27,530 nt of DNA from Providencia sneebia DSM 19967 (GTDB taxonomy: Bacteria > Pseudomonadota > Gammaproteobacteria > Enterobacterales > Enterobacteriaceae). The notes under the pieces are model-generated. The model was given only the letters and a program-made list of their open reading frames with translations. It was not told the DNA's origin and searched no databases. The position numbers and the translations under genes were made by a program. Below, in pieces: positions 16,018-24,927 of this stretch. Every line of letters begins with the position of its first letter. Position 1 is the stretch's first letter. The stretch lies in assembly GCF_000314895.2 (NCBI RefSeq), contig NZ_CM001773.1, positions 1,680,802 to 1,708,331 of the forward strand. The letters are read 5' to 3'.

Positions 16018-18336
16018 ATGATGATATTTACTTTTTTTAAACACAAACCACTTTCTTGTAGTATGGCATCTATTGCTGTATTTATCGGTGCTATCCCTAT
16101 ATTATTTATTCATCATATACCTAAATTAGACAATATATTAATTGTCGAAATAATTTTATTATTATTTGCTCTGTTTATTAAAGTAAATAGACATCTAAAA
16201 TTATTATTATTGATTATTATTTCTTTTTTATGGTCCTGTTTTCATTGTAACTATTTAATTAATAATATTAATATTCTATCAAAAAGTTCACATGATTTAG
16301 AAGTCACAATTGTGAGTGTTCCTTCAATTAATAATGAAAATGAAAAAATTAAGGTTGGAATTAATAGAATAAATGGTGAATATACTTTTCCACCGCTATA
16401 TGCAATGTGGAAAATTAAACACAAATCTAATTTTTCTCTTTGTGCAGGTCAAACATGGTCATTGACTGGAATATTAAAGCCTATACACGCATCAATGAAT
16501 GAAGGTGGTTATGACCAGCAGAGAGCTCATATTTCCCAGCGCATCATTGGTACATTTAAAAATATACCTGCAAAGGTTATTAATCCTGAATGTTCATCAA
16601 GACAAAAGATAATTGATGCTTATATGGATAAATTAATTCTTTTGGATCATGCTGGCGTGATGTATGCCTTAATGTTCGGTGAAAGGGGAATGCTGCCAAA
16701 AGAGACATCTCAGCTTTTACAAACCACGGGATTAAGCCATTTAATCGCAATTTCTGGGTTACATATTGGAATGTCATATTTGTTTGGCTTTTGGTTAGCG
16801 CGACTATGCATGTATGTATTCCCAATTAATAAAATTAATCTCAAATTCCCCGTTTTAGCTGGGGCTATATGTGCATTTTTTTATGCTTGGGTTTCTGGTT
16901 TTGCTATTCCAGCAACTCGCGCACTAATTAGTTTAACATTATGGATTTATATTCAACAGCAAAGTGGTCGCTATTTTTCTTGGCAGTGGGCAATTTGGAG
17001 TATTGGATTGATTGTTGCGGCTGATCCTTTAGCAATATTATCTGATAGTTTCTGGCTTTCGAGTTTTGCTGTGCTTTCAATATTATATTGGTTTAAACTA
17101 TTTCCCGCCTCATTATTCGCTCGATACCCTAAATTCATAGCTAATATTATGTTATTAGCTCATTTACAAGTTGGCTTACTTATATTACTTGCGCCAATAC
17201 AGATTATCCTTTTTCAGGGTATTAACTTGATGAGTTTTTGGGCTAATTTATGGTTGGTTCCATTAATTTCGTGGTTAGTTATCCCTGCAATTTTATTACT
17301 ATTTTTCCTACCTATATCTTTTATTCAAAATATAATTTTTCAATTGATTGATAAGATCATATTTATTGGCATGAAACCGCTTCCATACTTAAGCAGTTAT
17401 TGGACCGAAATAATGATTATTCCTTTTTGGGGATTAATATTTTGCTGGGTTATTGGAATATTTATTATTTTTGGATGGTATAAACATTATTGCGGTTTAT
17501 TGGGTTGTTTGATTATGCTTTGCATAGGAGTTGACGATGTTGATCGAGAACACCAAAATAATGATTGGAGTTTAACAACGTTGGATGTTGGGCATGGGCT
17601 AGCCGTTGTTATTCAGCAAAATAATTTAGCACTTTTATATGATACGGGGAATCGTTGGCTAAATGGTAGTAATGCTCAGCGCCAAATTATTCCTTATCTG
17701 AAATATAAACATATAACGCCAATAGGTCTTATTTTAAGTCACGACCATCTTGATCACACTGGTGGCGTTCCTGAGCTAATTAAACAATACCCTTGGCTTA
17801 ATATTCGTAGCGCGATTAAAAAAAATCGCCATATTCCGTGTTATAAAGGTCAGAAGTGGCAATGGGGAAAGCTTAACTTTGAAGTTCTATGGCCAGAATT
17901 ACTTTCGAAAGTATCACATAATAATGATTCTTGTGTGATCTTGCTGACTGACGGGTATTATAAAATTTTGCTAACAGGTGATATAGAAAAAGAAGGAGAA
18001 AAAGCAATTACAGCGCTATATAAGAAAAAATTAGATTCTGATATTCTTTTTGCTCCTCATCATGGAAGTAATACATCATCTACATCATTATTCGTGAGAA
18101 CGGTATCCCCAGATGTAGTGATTGTATCTTCTGCAAGGTATAGTGCATGGAAAATACCCTCCCAAAAAGTGTATTCTCGGTACAAAAGTAATAATATAAA
18201 ATGGATTAACACAGCAGAAACCGGACAAATAACTATTTGGTTTAAAAAAAGAAATAGTGAATTGACCCGTTATAGAAACGAAATCAAGCCTCGCTGGTAT
18301 CATCTCTGGTTTGGTGATCCGGCATTTCCCGAGTAG
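16018..18336 (+). CDS. comEC: ComEC/Rec2-family inner-membrane DNA-uptake channel protein
   Basis: Polytopic inner-membrane protein of 772 aa (E. coli YcaI about 754) that in competent bacteria passes single-stranded DNA into the cytoplasm. The N-terminus has closely spaced hydrophobic helices (about residues 12-85). A soluble OB-like segment (about 90-190) follows, then the competence domain with LIAISGLHIGMSYLFGFW and SGFAIPATRALISLTLWIY and many more helices to about residue 505. The C-terminal metallo-beta-lactamase-like domain carries the metal motif HDHLDH (His575-His580) and FAPHHGSNTSS. Two adjacent ATGs occur (16018, 16021), with AAGGTGG 10-13 nt upstream. Codons are markedly AT-rich compared with msbA. 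It lies directly upstream of msbA, as in E. coli (ycaI-msbA-lpxK). Whether the host is naturally transformable cannot be judged here. Confidence 0.93.
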   Translation: MMIFTFFKHKPLSCSMASIAVFIGAIPILFIHHIPKLDNILIVEIILLLFALFIKVNRHLKLLLLIIISFLWSCFHCNYLINNINILSKSSHDLEVTIVSVPSINNENEKIKVGINRINGEYTFPPLYAMWKIKHKSNFSLCAGQTWSLTGILKPIHASMNEGGYDQQRAHISQRIIGTFKNIPAKVINPECSSRQKIIDAYMDKLILLDHAGVMYALMFGERGMLPKETSQLLQTTGLSHLIAISGLHIGMSYLFGFWLARLCMYVFPINKINLKFPVLAGAICAFFYAWVSGFAIPATRALISLTLWIYIQQQSGRYFSWQWAIWSIGLIVAADPLAILSDSFWLSSFAVLSILYWFKLFPASLFARYPKFIANIMLLAHLQVGLLILLAPIQIILFQGINLMSFWANLWLVPLISWLVIPAILLLFFLPISFIQNIIFQLIDKIIFIGMKPLPYLSSYWTEIMIIPFWGLIFCWVIGIFIIFGWYKHYCGLLGCLIMLCIGVDDVDREHQNNDWSLTTLDVGHGLAVVIQQNNLALLYDTGNRWLNGSNAQRQIIPYLKYKHITPIGLILSHDHLDHTGGVPELIKQYPWLNIRSAIKKNRHIPCYKGQKWQWGKLNFEVLWPELLSKVSHNNDSCVILLTDGYYKILLTGDIEKEGEKAITALYKKKLDSDILFAPHHGSNTSSTSLFVRTVSPDVVIVSSARYSAWKIPSQKVYSRYKSNNIKWINTAETGQITIWFKKRNSELTRYRNEIKPRWYHLWFGDPAFPE

Positions 18337-18371
18337 AATAGTGCGCTTACAATAAGTTTGGTAATAAAAGC

Positions 18372-20117
18372 ATGAATGATAAAGACATTTCGACAAGACA
18401 AACGTTCCGCCGATTGTGGCCGATGATTGTCCCTTTTAAAGCAGGTTTAATTGTTGCTGCTATTGCTTTGATTATAAACGCCGCAGGCGATGCGTTTATG
18501 ATTTCTTTATTAAAACCGTTACTTGATGAAGGTTTTGATAAAGCCGATAATGATGTTTTGAAATGGCTTCCTCTTGCCGTATTAGGTTTGATGATTGTCC
18601 GTGGTGCATCAAGTTTTGTTTCTACCTATTGTGTTTCATGGGTATCCGGTAAAGTTGTTATGAATATGCGCCGTAAGTTATTTGGCCATATGATGGGAAT
18701 GCCGGTTAGTTTTTTTGATCAGCAATCAACAGGTACGTTATTATCGCGTATTACCTATGACTCTGAGCAGGTTGCATCGTCTTCTTCCGGTGCATTGATC
18801 ACGATTATTCGTGAAAGTGCTTATATCATCGGGCTATTTGCGATGATGTTCTATTATAGCTGGCAACTTTCTCTGATTCTGATTGTTGTTGCACCTATTG
18901 TCTCTTTTGCTATCAGAACTGTCTCTAAACGTTTTCGTAAAATAAGTAAGAATATGCAAACGGGAATGGGGCATGTAACCGCTAGCGCTGAGCAGATGCT
19001 AAAAGGGCATAAAGAAGTTTTGATTTTCGGTGGGCAAAAAGTCGAAACAGAACGTTTTAATAAAGTCAGTAATAATATGCGTAGTCAATCAATGAAAATG
19101 GTGACAGCTTCTGCAATATCTGATCCTATTATTCAATTGATTGCTTCGTTCGCATTAGCATTTGTGTTATATGCCGCGAGTTTCCCAGAGATCCGTGATC
19201 AGTTAACATCGGGGACTATTGCGGTTGTTTTCTCATCCATGTTTGCGTTGATGCGTCCTCTAAAATCTCTGACCAATGTTAATTCACAGTTCCAACGTGG
19301 TATGGCTGCATGCCAAACGCTATTTACTATTTTGGATAGCGAACAAGAAAAAGACGATGGAACAAAAGTGTTGTCGCAGGCAAAAGGAGATGTTGAATTT
19401 AAAAATGTCACTTTTACTTATGCAACTAAAGAGCATCCTGCTTTAGAAGATGTTTCATTTACTATTCCTGCCGGTAAATCTGTTGCATTGGTTGGGCGTT
19501 CAGGATCAGGTAAATCAACAATCGCGAATTTGATCACTCGTTTCTACGATATCAATGAAGGTAATATCTTTATTGATGGTGATGATATCCGAGAATATAC
19601 CCTTGAATCATTACGCAGTCAGGTAGCCGTGGTTTCACAGCATGTTTATTTATTTAACGACACAATTGCTAATAACATTGCTTATGCTACAGATGGCCGC
19701 TATAGCCGTGAACAAATTGAAAAAGCGGCAGAAATGGCTTATGCAATGGACTTTATTGTTAAGTTGGATAAAGGGCTGGATACCATTATTGGCGAGAATG
19801 GTGTGATGTTATCTGGTGGGCAACGCCAACGTATTGCTATTGCTCGTGCATTATTGCGTGATGCGCCAATTCTTATTTTAGATGAGGCAACATCAGCATT
19901 AGATACCGAGTCAGAACGTGCAATTCAAGCAGCCCTTGATGAGTTACAAAAAAATAGAACGTCTCTGGTTATTGCACACCGTTTGTCGACAATTGAAAAT
20001 GCTGATGAAATCTTAGTTGTGCAAGATGGTCATATTATAGAGCGTGGTGACCATAAAACCTTACTTGAGAAAGAAGGCGCGTACGCTCAGCTACATAAGA
20101 TACAATTTAGCCAATGA
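18372..20117 (+). CDS. msbA: Lipid A export ATP-binding/permease protein MsbA
   Basis: Homodimeric ABC flippase that moves core-lipid A across the inner membrane. The 581-aa product (E. coli 582) has six transmembrane helices in about residues 20-310, with the typical [26 protein letters not shown] coupling region. The ATPase domain has Walker [10 protein letters not shown] (about residues 376-384), [16 protein letters not shown], Walker [13 protein letters not shown] and H-loop AHRLST. It follows comEC by 35 nt, and its stop overlaps the lpxK start (ATGA), so the two lipid A genes are translationally coupled. The ribosome site is weak (TTTGG). Confidence 0.98.
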   Translation: MNDKDISTRQTFRRLWPMIVPFKAGLIVAAIALIINAAGDAFMISLLKPLLDEGFDKADNDVLKWLPLAVLGLMIVRGASSFVSTYCVSWVSGKVVMNMRRKLFGHMMGMPVSFFDQQSTGTLLSRITYDSEQVASSSSGALITIIRESAYIIGLFAMMFYYSWQLSLILIVVAPIVSFAIRTVSKRFRKISKNMQTGMGHVTASAEQMLKGHKEVLIFGGQKVETERFNKVSNNMRSQSMKMVTASAISDPIIQLIASFALAFVLYAASFPEIRDQLTSGTIAVVFSSMFALMRPLKSLTNVNSQFQRGMAACQTLFTILDSEQEKDDGTKVLSQAKGDVEFKNVTFTYATKEHPALEDVSFTIPAGKSVALVGRSGSGKSTIANLITRFYDINEGNIFIDGDDIREYTLESLRSQVAVVSQHVYLFNDTIANNIAYATDGRYSREQIEKAAEMAYAMDFIVKLDKGLDTIIGENGVMLSGGQRQRIAIARALLRDAPILILDEATSALDTESERAIQAALDELQKNRTSLVIAHRLSTIENADEILVVQDGHIIERGDHKTLLEKEGAYAQLHKIQFSQ

Positions 20118-21130
20118 TAGAACGAATTTGGTCCGGCCAATCATGGCTATATATATTACTACTTCCGTTATCATTCCTTTATGGTTTGGTCACTTTTGTT
20201 CGATATATTTGCTATAAGCTTGGACTATTTCGTTCATGGGAAGCACCAATTCCAGTAATTGTTGTTGGTAATTTAACTGCGGGAGGAAATGGCAAAACTC
20301 CCGTCGTTATTTGGTTAGTTGAATCATTAATAAAAGAAGGGTATCGGGTTGGTGTTGTTTCTCGGGGTTATGGCGGAAAATCTGACCAATATCCTTTAGT
20401 CCTTTCGCCGGATACCCCAACTGCACAAGCAGGAGATGAGCCCGTTCTTATCTACCACAGGACAAAAGCACCGGTCGCTGTTGCACCAAAACGAAGTGAA
20501 GCGGTTAAAGCATTACTTAAAAAATATCAATTAGATATTATTATTACTGATGATGGATTACAGCATTATGCTTTAGGACGAGATTACGAAATCGTGGTGA
20601 TTGATGGTCAACGCCGTTTTGGTAATGGCTGGTGGCTTCCTGCTGGCCCAATGCGTGAGCGCGCAGGGCGTTTGAAAACGGTTAATGCTTTAATTGTTAA
20701 TGGCGGAATCGTTAATGGCGGCACAGCACAAGCAAGTGAAGTATTAATGGAACTGCAAGGTGACATTGCTGTTAATTTGCTGAGTGGCGATAAATTACCT
20801 GTAAGCGAACTTAGTAATGTTGTTGCCATGGCCGGTATTGGGCACCCACCTCGTTTCTTTACATCATTAGAAAATAAAGGACTATTACTAAAGCAAACTT
20901 ATGCTTTTTCTGATCATCAACCTTATGAATTACAAAAGCTCGTTTCATTAACACCAAATAATGAGACATTATTGATGACAGAAAAAGATGCAGTAAAATG
21001 CCAGTCTTTCGCCCAACAGAATTGGTGGTATCTCCCTGTTTATGCTTCATTAAATGAAGCTGGAGAAGAGCGGATCATAAGTGAAATAAAAAAGGTGATA
21101 GAAGATAAGTCTAAAAGGGCTTGCTCATAG
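20114..21130 (+). CDS. lpxK: Tetraacyldisaccharide 4'-kinase
   Basis: Phosphorylates the 4' position of the lipid A disaccharide at the inner-membrane surface, the sixth step of lipid A synthesis. The 338-aa product (E. coli 328) has an N-terminal membrane-anchoring helix ([21 protein letters not shown]) and a Walker A in [26 protein letters not shown] and the catalytic [21 protein letters not shown] follow, with [13 protein letters not shown] and a C-terminal second domain. The ATG overlaps the msbA stop. There is a small in-frame tandem duplication, [10 protein letters not shown], at 20693-20722, where E. coli has one copy. That explains part of the extra length. Confidence 0.97.
   Translation: MIERIWSGQSWLYILLLPLSFLYGLVTFVRYICYKLGLFRSWEAPIPVIVVGNLTAGGNGKTPVVIWLVESLIKEGYRVGVVSRGYGGKSDQYPLVLSPDTPTAQAGDEPVLIYHRTKAPVAVAPKRSEAVKALLKKYQLDIIITDDGLQHYALGRDYEIVVIDGQRRFGNGWWLPAGPMRERAGRLKTVNALIVNGGIVNGGTAQASEVLMELQGDIAVNLLSGDKLPVSELSNVVAMAGIGHPPRFFTSLENKGLLLKQTYAFSDHQPYELQKLVSLTPNNETLLMTEKDAVKCQSFAQQNWWYLPVYASLNEAGEERIISEIKKVIEDKSKRACS
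20693..20722 (+). repeat. 15-bp tandem duplication inside lpxK
   Basis: ATTGTTAATGGCGGA (20693-20707) is followed immediately by ATCGTTAATGGCGGC (20708-20722), differing at two positions. It keeps frame and doubles the peptide IVNGG in a loop after LKTVNAL. Confidence 0.8.
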
Positions 21131-21343
21131 TCGCTAATCATGATAATAATAGCAACAGCGTGATATAAATCTAATTATCATGTATATTGATGTAATGCTT
21201 TAGTAAATAGTTATATTTTAGATTGAATTTCCGGCCTGTTGTGCTTAGTTAGTTTTCATATCCTCAAATATTCCACAGTTACTCATTAATTTTGTCATCT
21301 AATTGTCAAATAATACTGTTAAGTTACAGTGGATGGTTGGTAT
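21131..21343. other. lpxK downstream region and leader of the cold-shock gene
   Basis: A spacer without a recognised gene. A 9-bp inverted repeat, CATGATAAT (21139-21147) with ATTATCATG (21174-21182), lies just after lpxK but has no T-run. Two TTGTCA boxes (21292-21297, 21303-21308) and a TACAGT (21325-21330) lie close together and may be promoter parts. If transcription starts near 21337, the cold-shock message would have a leader of about 180 nt, similar in length to cspA-family leaders. Confidence 0.35.
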
Positions 21344-21520
21344 ATGAAAATCATCAATAGAGCCTGTTATTTAATAGCAGAGCATCGAATTAGTGAAGGT
21401 ATACTTGCTCTTAAACGTTTAAATAAATCGGCAATTTATCATGGGGTGCTACGTGTAAAGAGTAATAATACAACAATAAATAGAATTATTGTTCTTAGAA
21501 CAAAAGGAGTTTTTATATGA
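21344..21520 (+). CDS. Small uncharacterised ORF overlapping the cold-shock gene start
   Basis: A 58-codon frame, starting MKIINRACYLIAEHR and ending RTKGVFI, whose TGA overlaps the ATG of the next gene in an ATGA. I do not recognise the protein. It is basic and has no transmembrane segment or signal peptide. A GTG at 21329 would add five codons. The only ribosome site is a GGA about 10 nt before the ATG. Alternatively this is simply the long leader of the cold-shock message, open by chance. The stop-start overlap is what makes it worth listing. Confidence 0.3.
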   Translation: MKIINRACYLIAEHRISEGILALKRLNKSAIYHGVLRVKSNNTTINRIIVLRTKGVFI

Positions 21521-21732
21521 ATTTACAATTACATATGGGCCGCGTTAAATGGTTTGATGCAAATGAAGGTTATGGTTTTATTTCACCTATGAATGGTGGA
21601 GATGATATTTTTGTAACTCGTAAATCAATTGCAAATAAAAAAATTAAATCATTATCTGAAGGCCAAAACGTCGAGTTTTCTGTTACTCGCAATTCTGATG
21701 GTATAACGGCTGCTGACGTTATTGCTTATTAG
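21517..21732 (+). CDS. Divergent cold-shock domain protein (CspA family)
   Basis: A 71-aa single cold-shock domain (five-stranded OB fold) that should bind single-stranded RNA or DNA. The first strands GRVKWFDANEGYGFISP match the CspA/CspE core, with RNP1 EGYGFI (residues 17-22). RNP2 reads DIFVTR (residues 30-35), where E. coli CspE has DVFVHF. The His and second Phe used in stacking on and melting nucleic acids are thus replaced by Thr and Arg. AADVIAY at the end is typical. AAGGAG at 21504-21509 lies 7 nt before the ATG. No such gene lies here in E. coli, where ycaQ occupies this place between lpxK and ycaR. I would not assign a specific csp name. Confidence 0.9.
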   Translation: MNLQLHMGRVKWFDANEGYGFISPMNGGDDIFVTRKSIANKKIKSLSEGQNVEFSVTRNSDGITAADVIAY

Positions 21733-21756
21733 TCATTAAATAATTAACAGTATATT

Positions 21757-21792
21757 TCTCCTGCATTTATCCTCTCACCCTCTCGCAGGAGA
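21757..21792 (+). terminator. Hairpin downstream of the cold-shock gene
   Basis: TCTCCTGC (21757-21764) pairs perfectly with GCAGGAGA (21785-21792), loop 20 nt, 24 nt after the stop codon. No T-run follows, so it may be a 3'-end stabiliser or a weak terminator. Confidence 0.4.
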
Positions 21793-21877
21793 TCTCATTC
21801 AAAAAGATTAAAGTTAACGGTGGTATCAGCTTGTGTTATCCTGAGCTGAAGTGTGTTAAATCCATTTGGGAGAAAAC

Positions 21878-22060
21878 ATGGATCACCGTTTACTTGAAAT
21901 CATTGCTTGTCCAGTTTGTCACGGTAAATTGAGTTACAACAAAGATAATCTAGAACTTATCTGTAAATTCGATCACCTTGCTTATCCAATCCGTGATGGC
22001 ATACCTGTCTTATTAGAAAATGAAGCCCGCCAAATCCCTATTGATGAAGAAGGACAGTAA
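21878..22060 (+). CDS. ycaR: Trm112/YcaR-family small protein
   Basis: A 60-aa protein matching E. coli YcaR (UPF0434, Trm112-like; 60 aa). It starts [18 protein letters not shown] with the CPVC pair, followed by LICK and the family block [16 protein letters not shown]. Trm112-like proteins in other organisms activate methyltransferases; the role of YcaR itself is not established. The frame is open four codons upstream through a TTG, but GGGAG (21868-21872) lies 5 nt before the ATG at 21878 and the family starts there. Its stop is 6 nt from the kdsB start, so the two are cotranscribed, as in E. coli. Confidence 0.95.
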   Translation: MDHRLLEIIACPVCHGKLSYNKDNLELICKFDHLAYPIRDGIPVLLENEARQIPIDEEGQ

Positions 22061-22066
22061 CTTACT

Positions 22067-22810
22067 ATGTTTACTGTAATAATTCCTGCTCGTTACGCAT
22101 CTACCCGCCTTCCTGGTAAACCTCTAGCTGATATTCATGGTCAGCCAATGGTTGTGAGGGTGATGGAGCAAGCAATTAAATCAGGCGCATCTCGAGTTAT
22201 TGTTGCAACAGATCATGCAGATGTTGCCGCTGCGGTAATTCAAGCTGGCGGTGAAGCTTGCATGACAGATCCGAATCATCAATCTGGTACGGAAAGATTA
22301 GCAGAGGTCATAGATACTTATGGTTTTGCTGATGATGAAATTATTGTCAATGTGCAAGGTGATGAACCTTTAATACCGCCTGAAATTATTAGCCAAGTAG
22401 CAGCTAATTTACGCGGAAGTAAGGCACAAATGGGCACATTGGCAGTAAAAATAACGGATTCTGCGGAGGTTTTTAATCCGAATGCCGTTAAGGTTGTCAC
22501 TGATCATGAAGGTTATGCTCTCTATTTTTCTCGTGCGGCTATTCCATGGGATAGAGACAGATTTTCAGTTGCTACAGATACCATAGGTGATGATTTCTTA
22601 CGTCATATTGGTATTTATGCATATCGCGCTGGGTTTATCCGCCGTTATATTGCATGGGAACCAAGTCCATTAGAAAAAATTGAAATGCTAGAGCAATTAA
22701 GAGTGCTATGGTATGGCGAGAAAATTCATGTGGCAGTGGCTGAAAAAGCCCCGGGAGCTGGTGTAGATACACCTGAAGATCTTGAAGCTGTGCGAAAAAA
22801 CTTTCGCTAG
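22067..22810 (+). CDS. kdsB: 3-deoxy-manno-octulosonate cytidylyltransferase (CMP-KDO synthetase)
   Basis: Activates KDO with CTP to CMP-KDO for the inner core of lipopolysaccharide. The 247-aa product (E. coli 248) has the nucleotide-binding N-terminus [29 protein letters not shown], the metal- and substrate-binding [15 protein letters not shown], and [12 protein letters not shown]. The C-terminal block [15 protein letters not shown] with [20 protein letters not shown] is also intact. It lies in an operon with ycaR and ends in a strong hairpin terminator shared with the convergent elyC. Confidence 0.98.
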   Translation: MFTVIIPARYASTRLPGKPLADIHGQPMVVRVMEQAIKSGASRVIVATDHADVAAAVIQAGGEACMTDPNHQSGTERLAEVIDTYGFADDEIIVNVQGDEPLIPPEIISQVAANLRGSKAQMGTLAVKITDSAEVFNPNAVKVVTDHEGYALYFSRAAIPWDRDRFSVATDTIGDDFLRHIGIYAYRAGFIRRYIAWEPSPLEKIEMLEQLRVLWYGEKIHVAVAEKAPGAGVDTPEDLEAVRKNFR

Positions 22811-22831
22811 CCTTCAATAAAATTTTAGATT

Positions 22832-22866
22832 AAAGGTGTGAGCTCAATATGAGTCACACCTTTTTT
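22832..22866. terminator. Strong (possibly bidirectional) terminator between kdsB and elyC
   Basis: AAAGGTGTGA (22832-22841) pairs with TCACACCTTT (22854-22863), with an additional inner CTCA/TGAG stem, and runs into TTTTTT. It lies 21 nt after the kdsB stop and 13 nt from the convergent elyC stop. On the minus strand the hairpin is followed by TTTAATC, weaker but possibly usable. Confidence 0.85.
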
Positions 22867-22879
22867 GTTTTGTGTCGAT

Positions 22880-23707
22880 TTATTCGGCGTCAATAGCTTC
22901 AGGGGCAATTATTGTGGCATCTAAAGGTTGAGTGTTATCTGGTTTTAAATAATACCAAATAGATCCTATCAACTCATACCATGCACGTTCACTATGGCTG
23001 AAATAGAAAGAGGAAGGAATATATTTTTCCCATGGGCTAAGCGGACTATTAATTGCCAACTGGTTTGCCGGTGCGGGGAATGGATGCATGCCTCTAGCTT
23101 CAAACATGACGATGGCTCTTGGTAAATGGTTAGCTGATGTCACGAGTAAAAACGGTGATTTACCAATAATTTTTTCAACTTCAAACGCTTCTTCTTGTGT
23201 ATCTTTTGGCTCTGTTAATGCAATGGTATCGTCTGGTGGAACACCTAATGATTGCGCTACTTTTGCCGCAACTTCAGCACTACTTATGCTGTTATTGGCT
23301 TTTCCACCTGTAAATATGAGCTTACTACCCGGATGTTTTAGATATAACCTTATGCCTTCAGTCACTCGCGGTAGGCTATTACTCAGCAAATTTGCACTTG
23401 GACTCCAATCAGGGTTGTAAGTAAACCCGCCACCAAGCACGACAATATAGTGCACATTTTCCGGCGGTGTTGGTGTAATCAGTTCATAACGTTTACTAAA
23501 TTCGCCTTCAACAGGTGTAAGTAAACGGTCGGAAATAGGTTGTAATCCTAACAAAGTGATCATAATAAAAGCGACAGACACACAAGTTTTGCCACTTTTT
23601 TGCCACCGCGTAAACCACAGTAAAATAATCCCAATAAACCCGAGGATCAGTAAAAGTGGCAATGGCATCAGTAAAGCACCAAGGTATTTTTTGAGAAGAA
23701 ATAACAT
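22880..23707 (-). CDS. elyC: Envelope biogenesis factor ElyC, DUF218 protein
   Basis: Inner-membrane protein needed in E. coli for normal peptidoglycan and envelope integrity at low temperature. The 275-aa product (E. coli YcbC/ElyC 259) begins with two hydrophobic helices (about residues 7-31 and 41-57). A DUF218 domain follows, with VVLGGGFTYNPDW, VTEGIRLYLKHPGSKLIFTGG, ALTEPKDTQEEA and VTSANHLPRAIVMFEARGM. A C-terminal extension of about 15-20 residues (after YYLKP) is not recalled from E. coli. AGGA lies 6 nt before the ATG. It is convergent with kdsB and divergent from cmoM; E. coli ycbJ, which lies beside it there, is absent. Confidence 0.92.
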   Translation of the reverse strand: MLFLLKKYLGALLMPLPLLLILGFIGIILLWFTRWQKSGKTCVSVAFIMITLLGLQPISDRLLTPVEGEFSKRYELITPTPPENVHYIVVLGGGFTYNPDWSPSANLLSNSLPRVTEGIRLYLKHPGSKLIFTGGKANNSISSAEVAAKVAQSLGVPPDDTIALTEPKDTQEEAFEVEKIIGKSPFLLVTSANHLPRAIVMFEARGMHPFPAPANQLAINSPLSPWEKYIPSSFYFSHSERAWYELIGSIWYYLKPDNTQPLDATIIAPEAIDAE

Positions 23708-23975
23708 GATTGATCCTATTCTTGAGAAAATTCCATCAATTAATTGTTTTGCTTGCTGAATTTCAAGTTGTAGTATGCCAAAATAAGGCCATTACTGTTA
23801 TACTTGTCTGATTATAATTACAGTGTTGCTGACTACATTTATCTGTATTTGCACAAGTCATTCGTGGCTATATGTTTAGCATTTGCTGATTGAAATAGCA
23901 TTTTCTTATCAATCAATGTATATCTCGAATTATTTAGAGCATATCATCTAAGTTTTAGTCACCTTAACACGCTAA

Positions 23976-23990
23976 GCTAGAAGTTCTAGC
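23976..23990. repeat. Perfect 15-nt palindrome
   Basis: GCTAGAA-G-TTCTAGC forms two 7-nt arms around a single base. The short centre suits an operator for a dimeric regulator better than an RNA hairpin. It lies about 150 bp before cmoM. Confidence 0.55.
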
Positions 23991-24012
23991 GCATTTTAAC
24001 TGAGTTTACCTG

Positions 24013-24067
24013 AGATCAAACTCTGGTTTTGATCTTATTTTATTTACATAGAGCGAAATAAGATCAA
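24013..24067 (+). promoter_or_regulatory. Two mutually exclusive hairpins upstream of cmoM-mukFEB
   Basis: Arm 1 AGATCAAA (24013-24020) pairs with arm 2 TTTGATCT (24028-24035). Arm 2, extended as TTGATCTTATTT (24029-24040), also pairs perfectly over 12 bp with arm 3 AAATAAGATCAA (24056-24067). The two stems cannot form together. Each arm contains a GATC. The geometry resembles an attenuator, but the first hairpin's tail is only moderately T-rich, and it is unknown whether the region is transcribed. Confidence 0.55.
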
Positions 24068-24138
24068 GCCGTTTTGGTATTTTGGAGAGTTTCAGGCATA
24101 AACATGAATAGCCTATTTTTAGGATCACCGGATAATAC

Positions 24139-24927
24139 ATGGTAGACCGTAACTTTGATGATATAGCTGATAAATTTGCAAAGAATATTTACGGCACGAC
24201 AAAAGGTAAGATACGTGAAGCCATTGTGTGGCAAGATCTTACTCAGCTACTTGGATCTTATTCTCCCGAGAGAAAATTGCGCATCCTAGATGCGGGTGGG
24301 GGCGAAGGTCATTTTTCTCGTAAACTTGCTGCGATGGGTCATCAAGTCATACTTTGTGATTTATCTGAGGAAATGCTTGAGCGTGCAAGTGAACTCGCTA
24401 AAGCTCAAGGTATTAGTGACAATATGTGTTTTATTCATTGCGCTGTGCAAGATGTAAAACAGCATATCAATCAGCCTGTGGACTTGGTTTTATTTCATGC
24501 AGTTATTGAATGGATTAGCGATCAAAAATATGCAATTGAGCAGTTGGTCGATATAATCAAACCTGAAGGTGTATTATCTCTGATGTTTTATAACGCCAAT
24601 GGTTTAGTGATGCGCAATGCGATTTTAGGTAATTTCCATCTCGCTACGCCACATATTCAACGCCGACGTAAACGCTCGCTGTCACCACAAAATCCATTAT
24701 TGCCACAACAAGTTGATGAGTGGTTATCAGATTGCAAAATGGATATTATGGGCAAAAGTGGTGTAAGAGTATTTCATGATTACCTTCAAAGTAGGCAATT
24801 ACAGCAAAAAGATTTCCCTGCATTGCTGGCGTTAGAGCAGCAATATTGCCGTCAGGAACCCTATATTAGCATGGGGCGTTACATTCATGTTTTGGCCCGA
24901 AAACAAATAATAAAGGACGATTTATGA
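24139..24927 (+). CDS. cmoM: tRNA 5-carboxymethoxyuridine methyltransferase CmoM
   Basis: SAM-dependent methyltransferase that converts cmo5U34 to its methyl ester in certain tRNAs; earlier called SmtA. The 262-aa product (E. coli 261) has [21 protein letters not shown] at the start and SAM motif [16 protein letters not shown] at about residues 51-65. [39 protein letters not shown] and [20 protein letters not shown] residues follow. The ATG at 24139 matches the family start; the ribosome site is weak (GGAT). Its stop overlaps the mukF start (ATGA), as in the E. coli smtA-mukFEB operon. Confidence 0.97.
   Translation: MVDRNFDDIADKFAKNIYGTTKGKIREAIVWQDLTQLLGSYSPERKLRILDAGGGEGHFSRKLAAMGHQVILCDLSEEMLERASELAKAQGISDNMCFIHCAVQDVKQHINQPVDLVLFHAVIEWISDQKYAIEQLVDIIKPEGVLSLMFYNANGLVMRNAILGNFHLATPHIQRRRKRSLSPQNPLLPQQVDEWLSDCKMDIMGKSGVRVFHDYLQSRQLQQKDFPALLALEQQYCRQEPYISMGRYIHVLARKQIIKDDL

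Larger units (their letters stand above)
23708..24138. other. Divergent elyC-cmoM intergenic region rich in inverted repeats
   Basis: A 431-bp spacer with no credible gene. It contains a 15-nt palindrome (23976-23990), a pair of overlapping inverted repeats (24013-24067) and four GATC sites between 24014 and 24126. It must hold promoters for elyC (leftwards) and the cmoM-mukFEB operon (rightwards); I could not assign either with confidence. Confidence 0.6.

Noticed and set aside
23088..23420. A 110-codon plus-strand frame inside elyC
   Set aside because: It is fully covered by the DUF218 domain of elyC on the minus strand; the product shows no recognisable domain.
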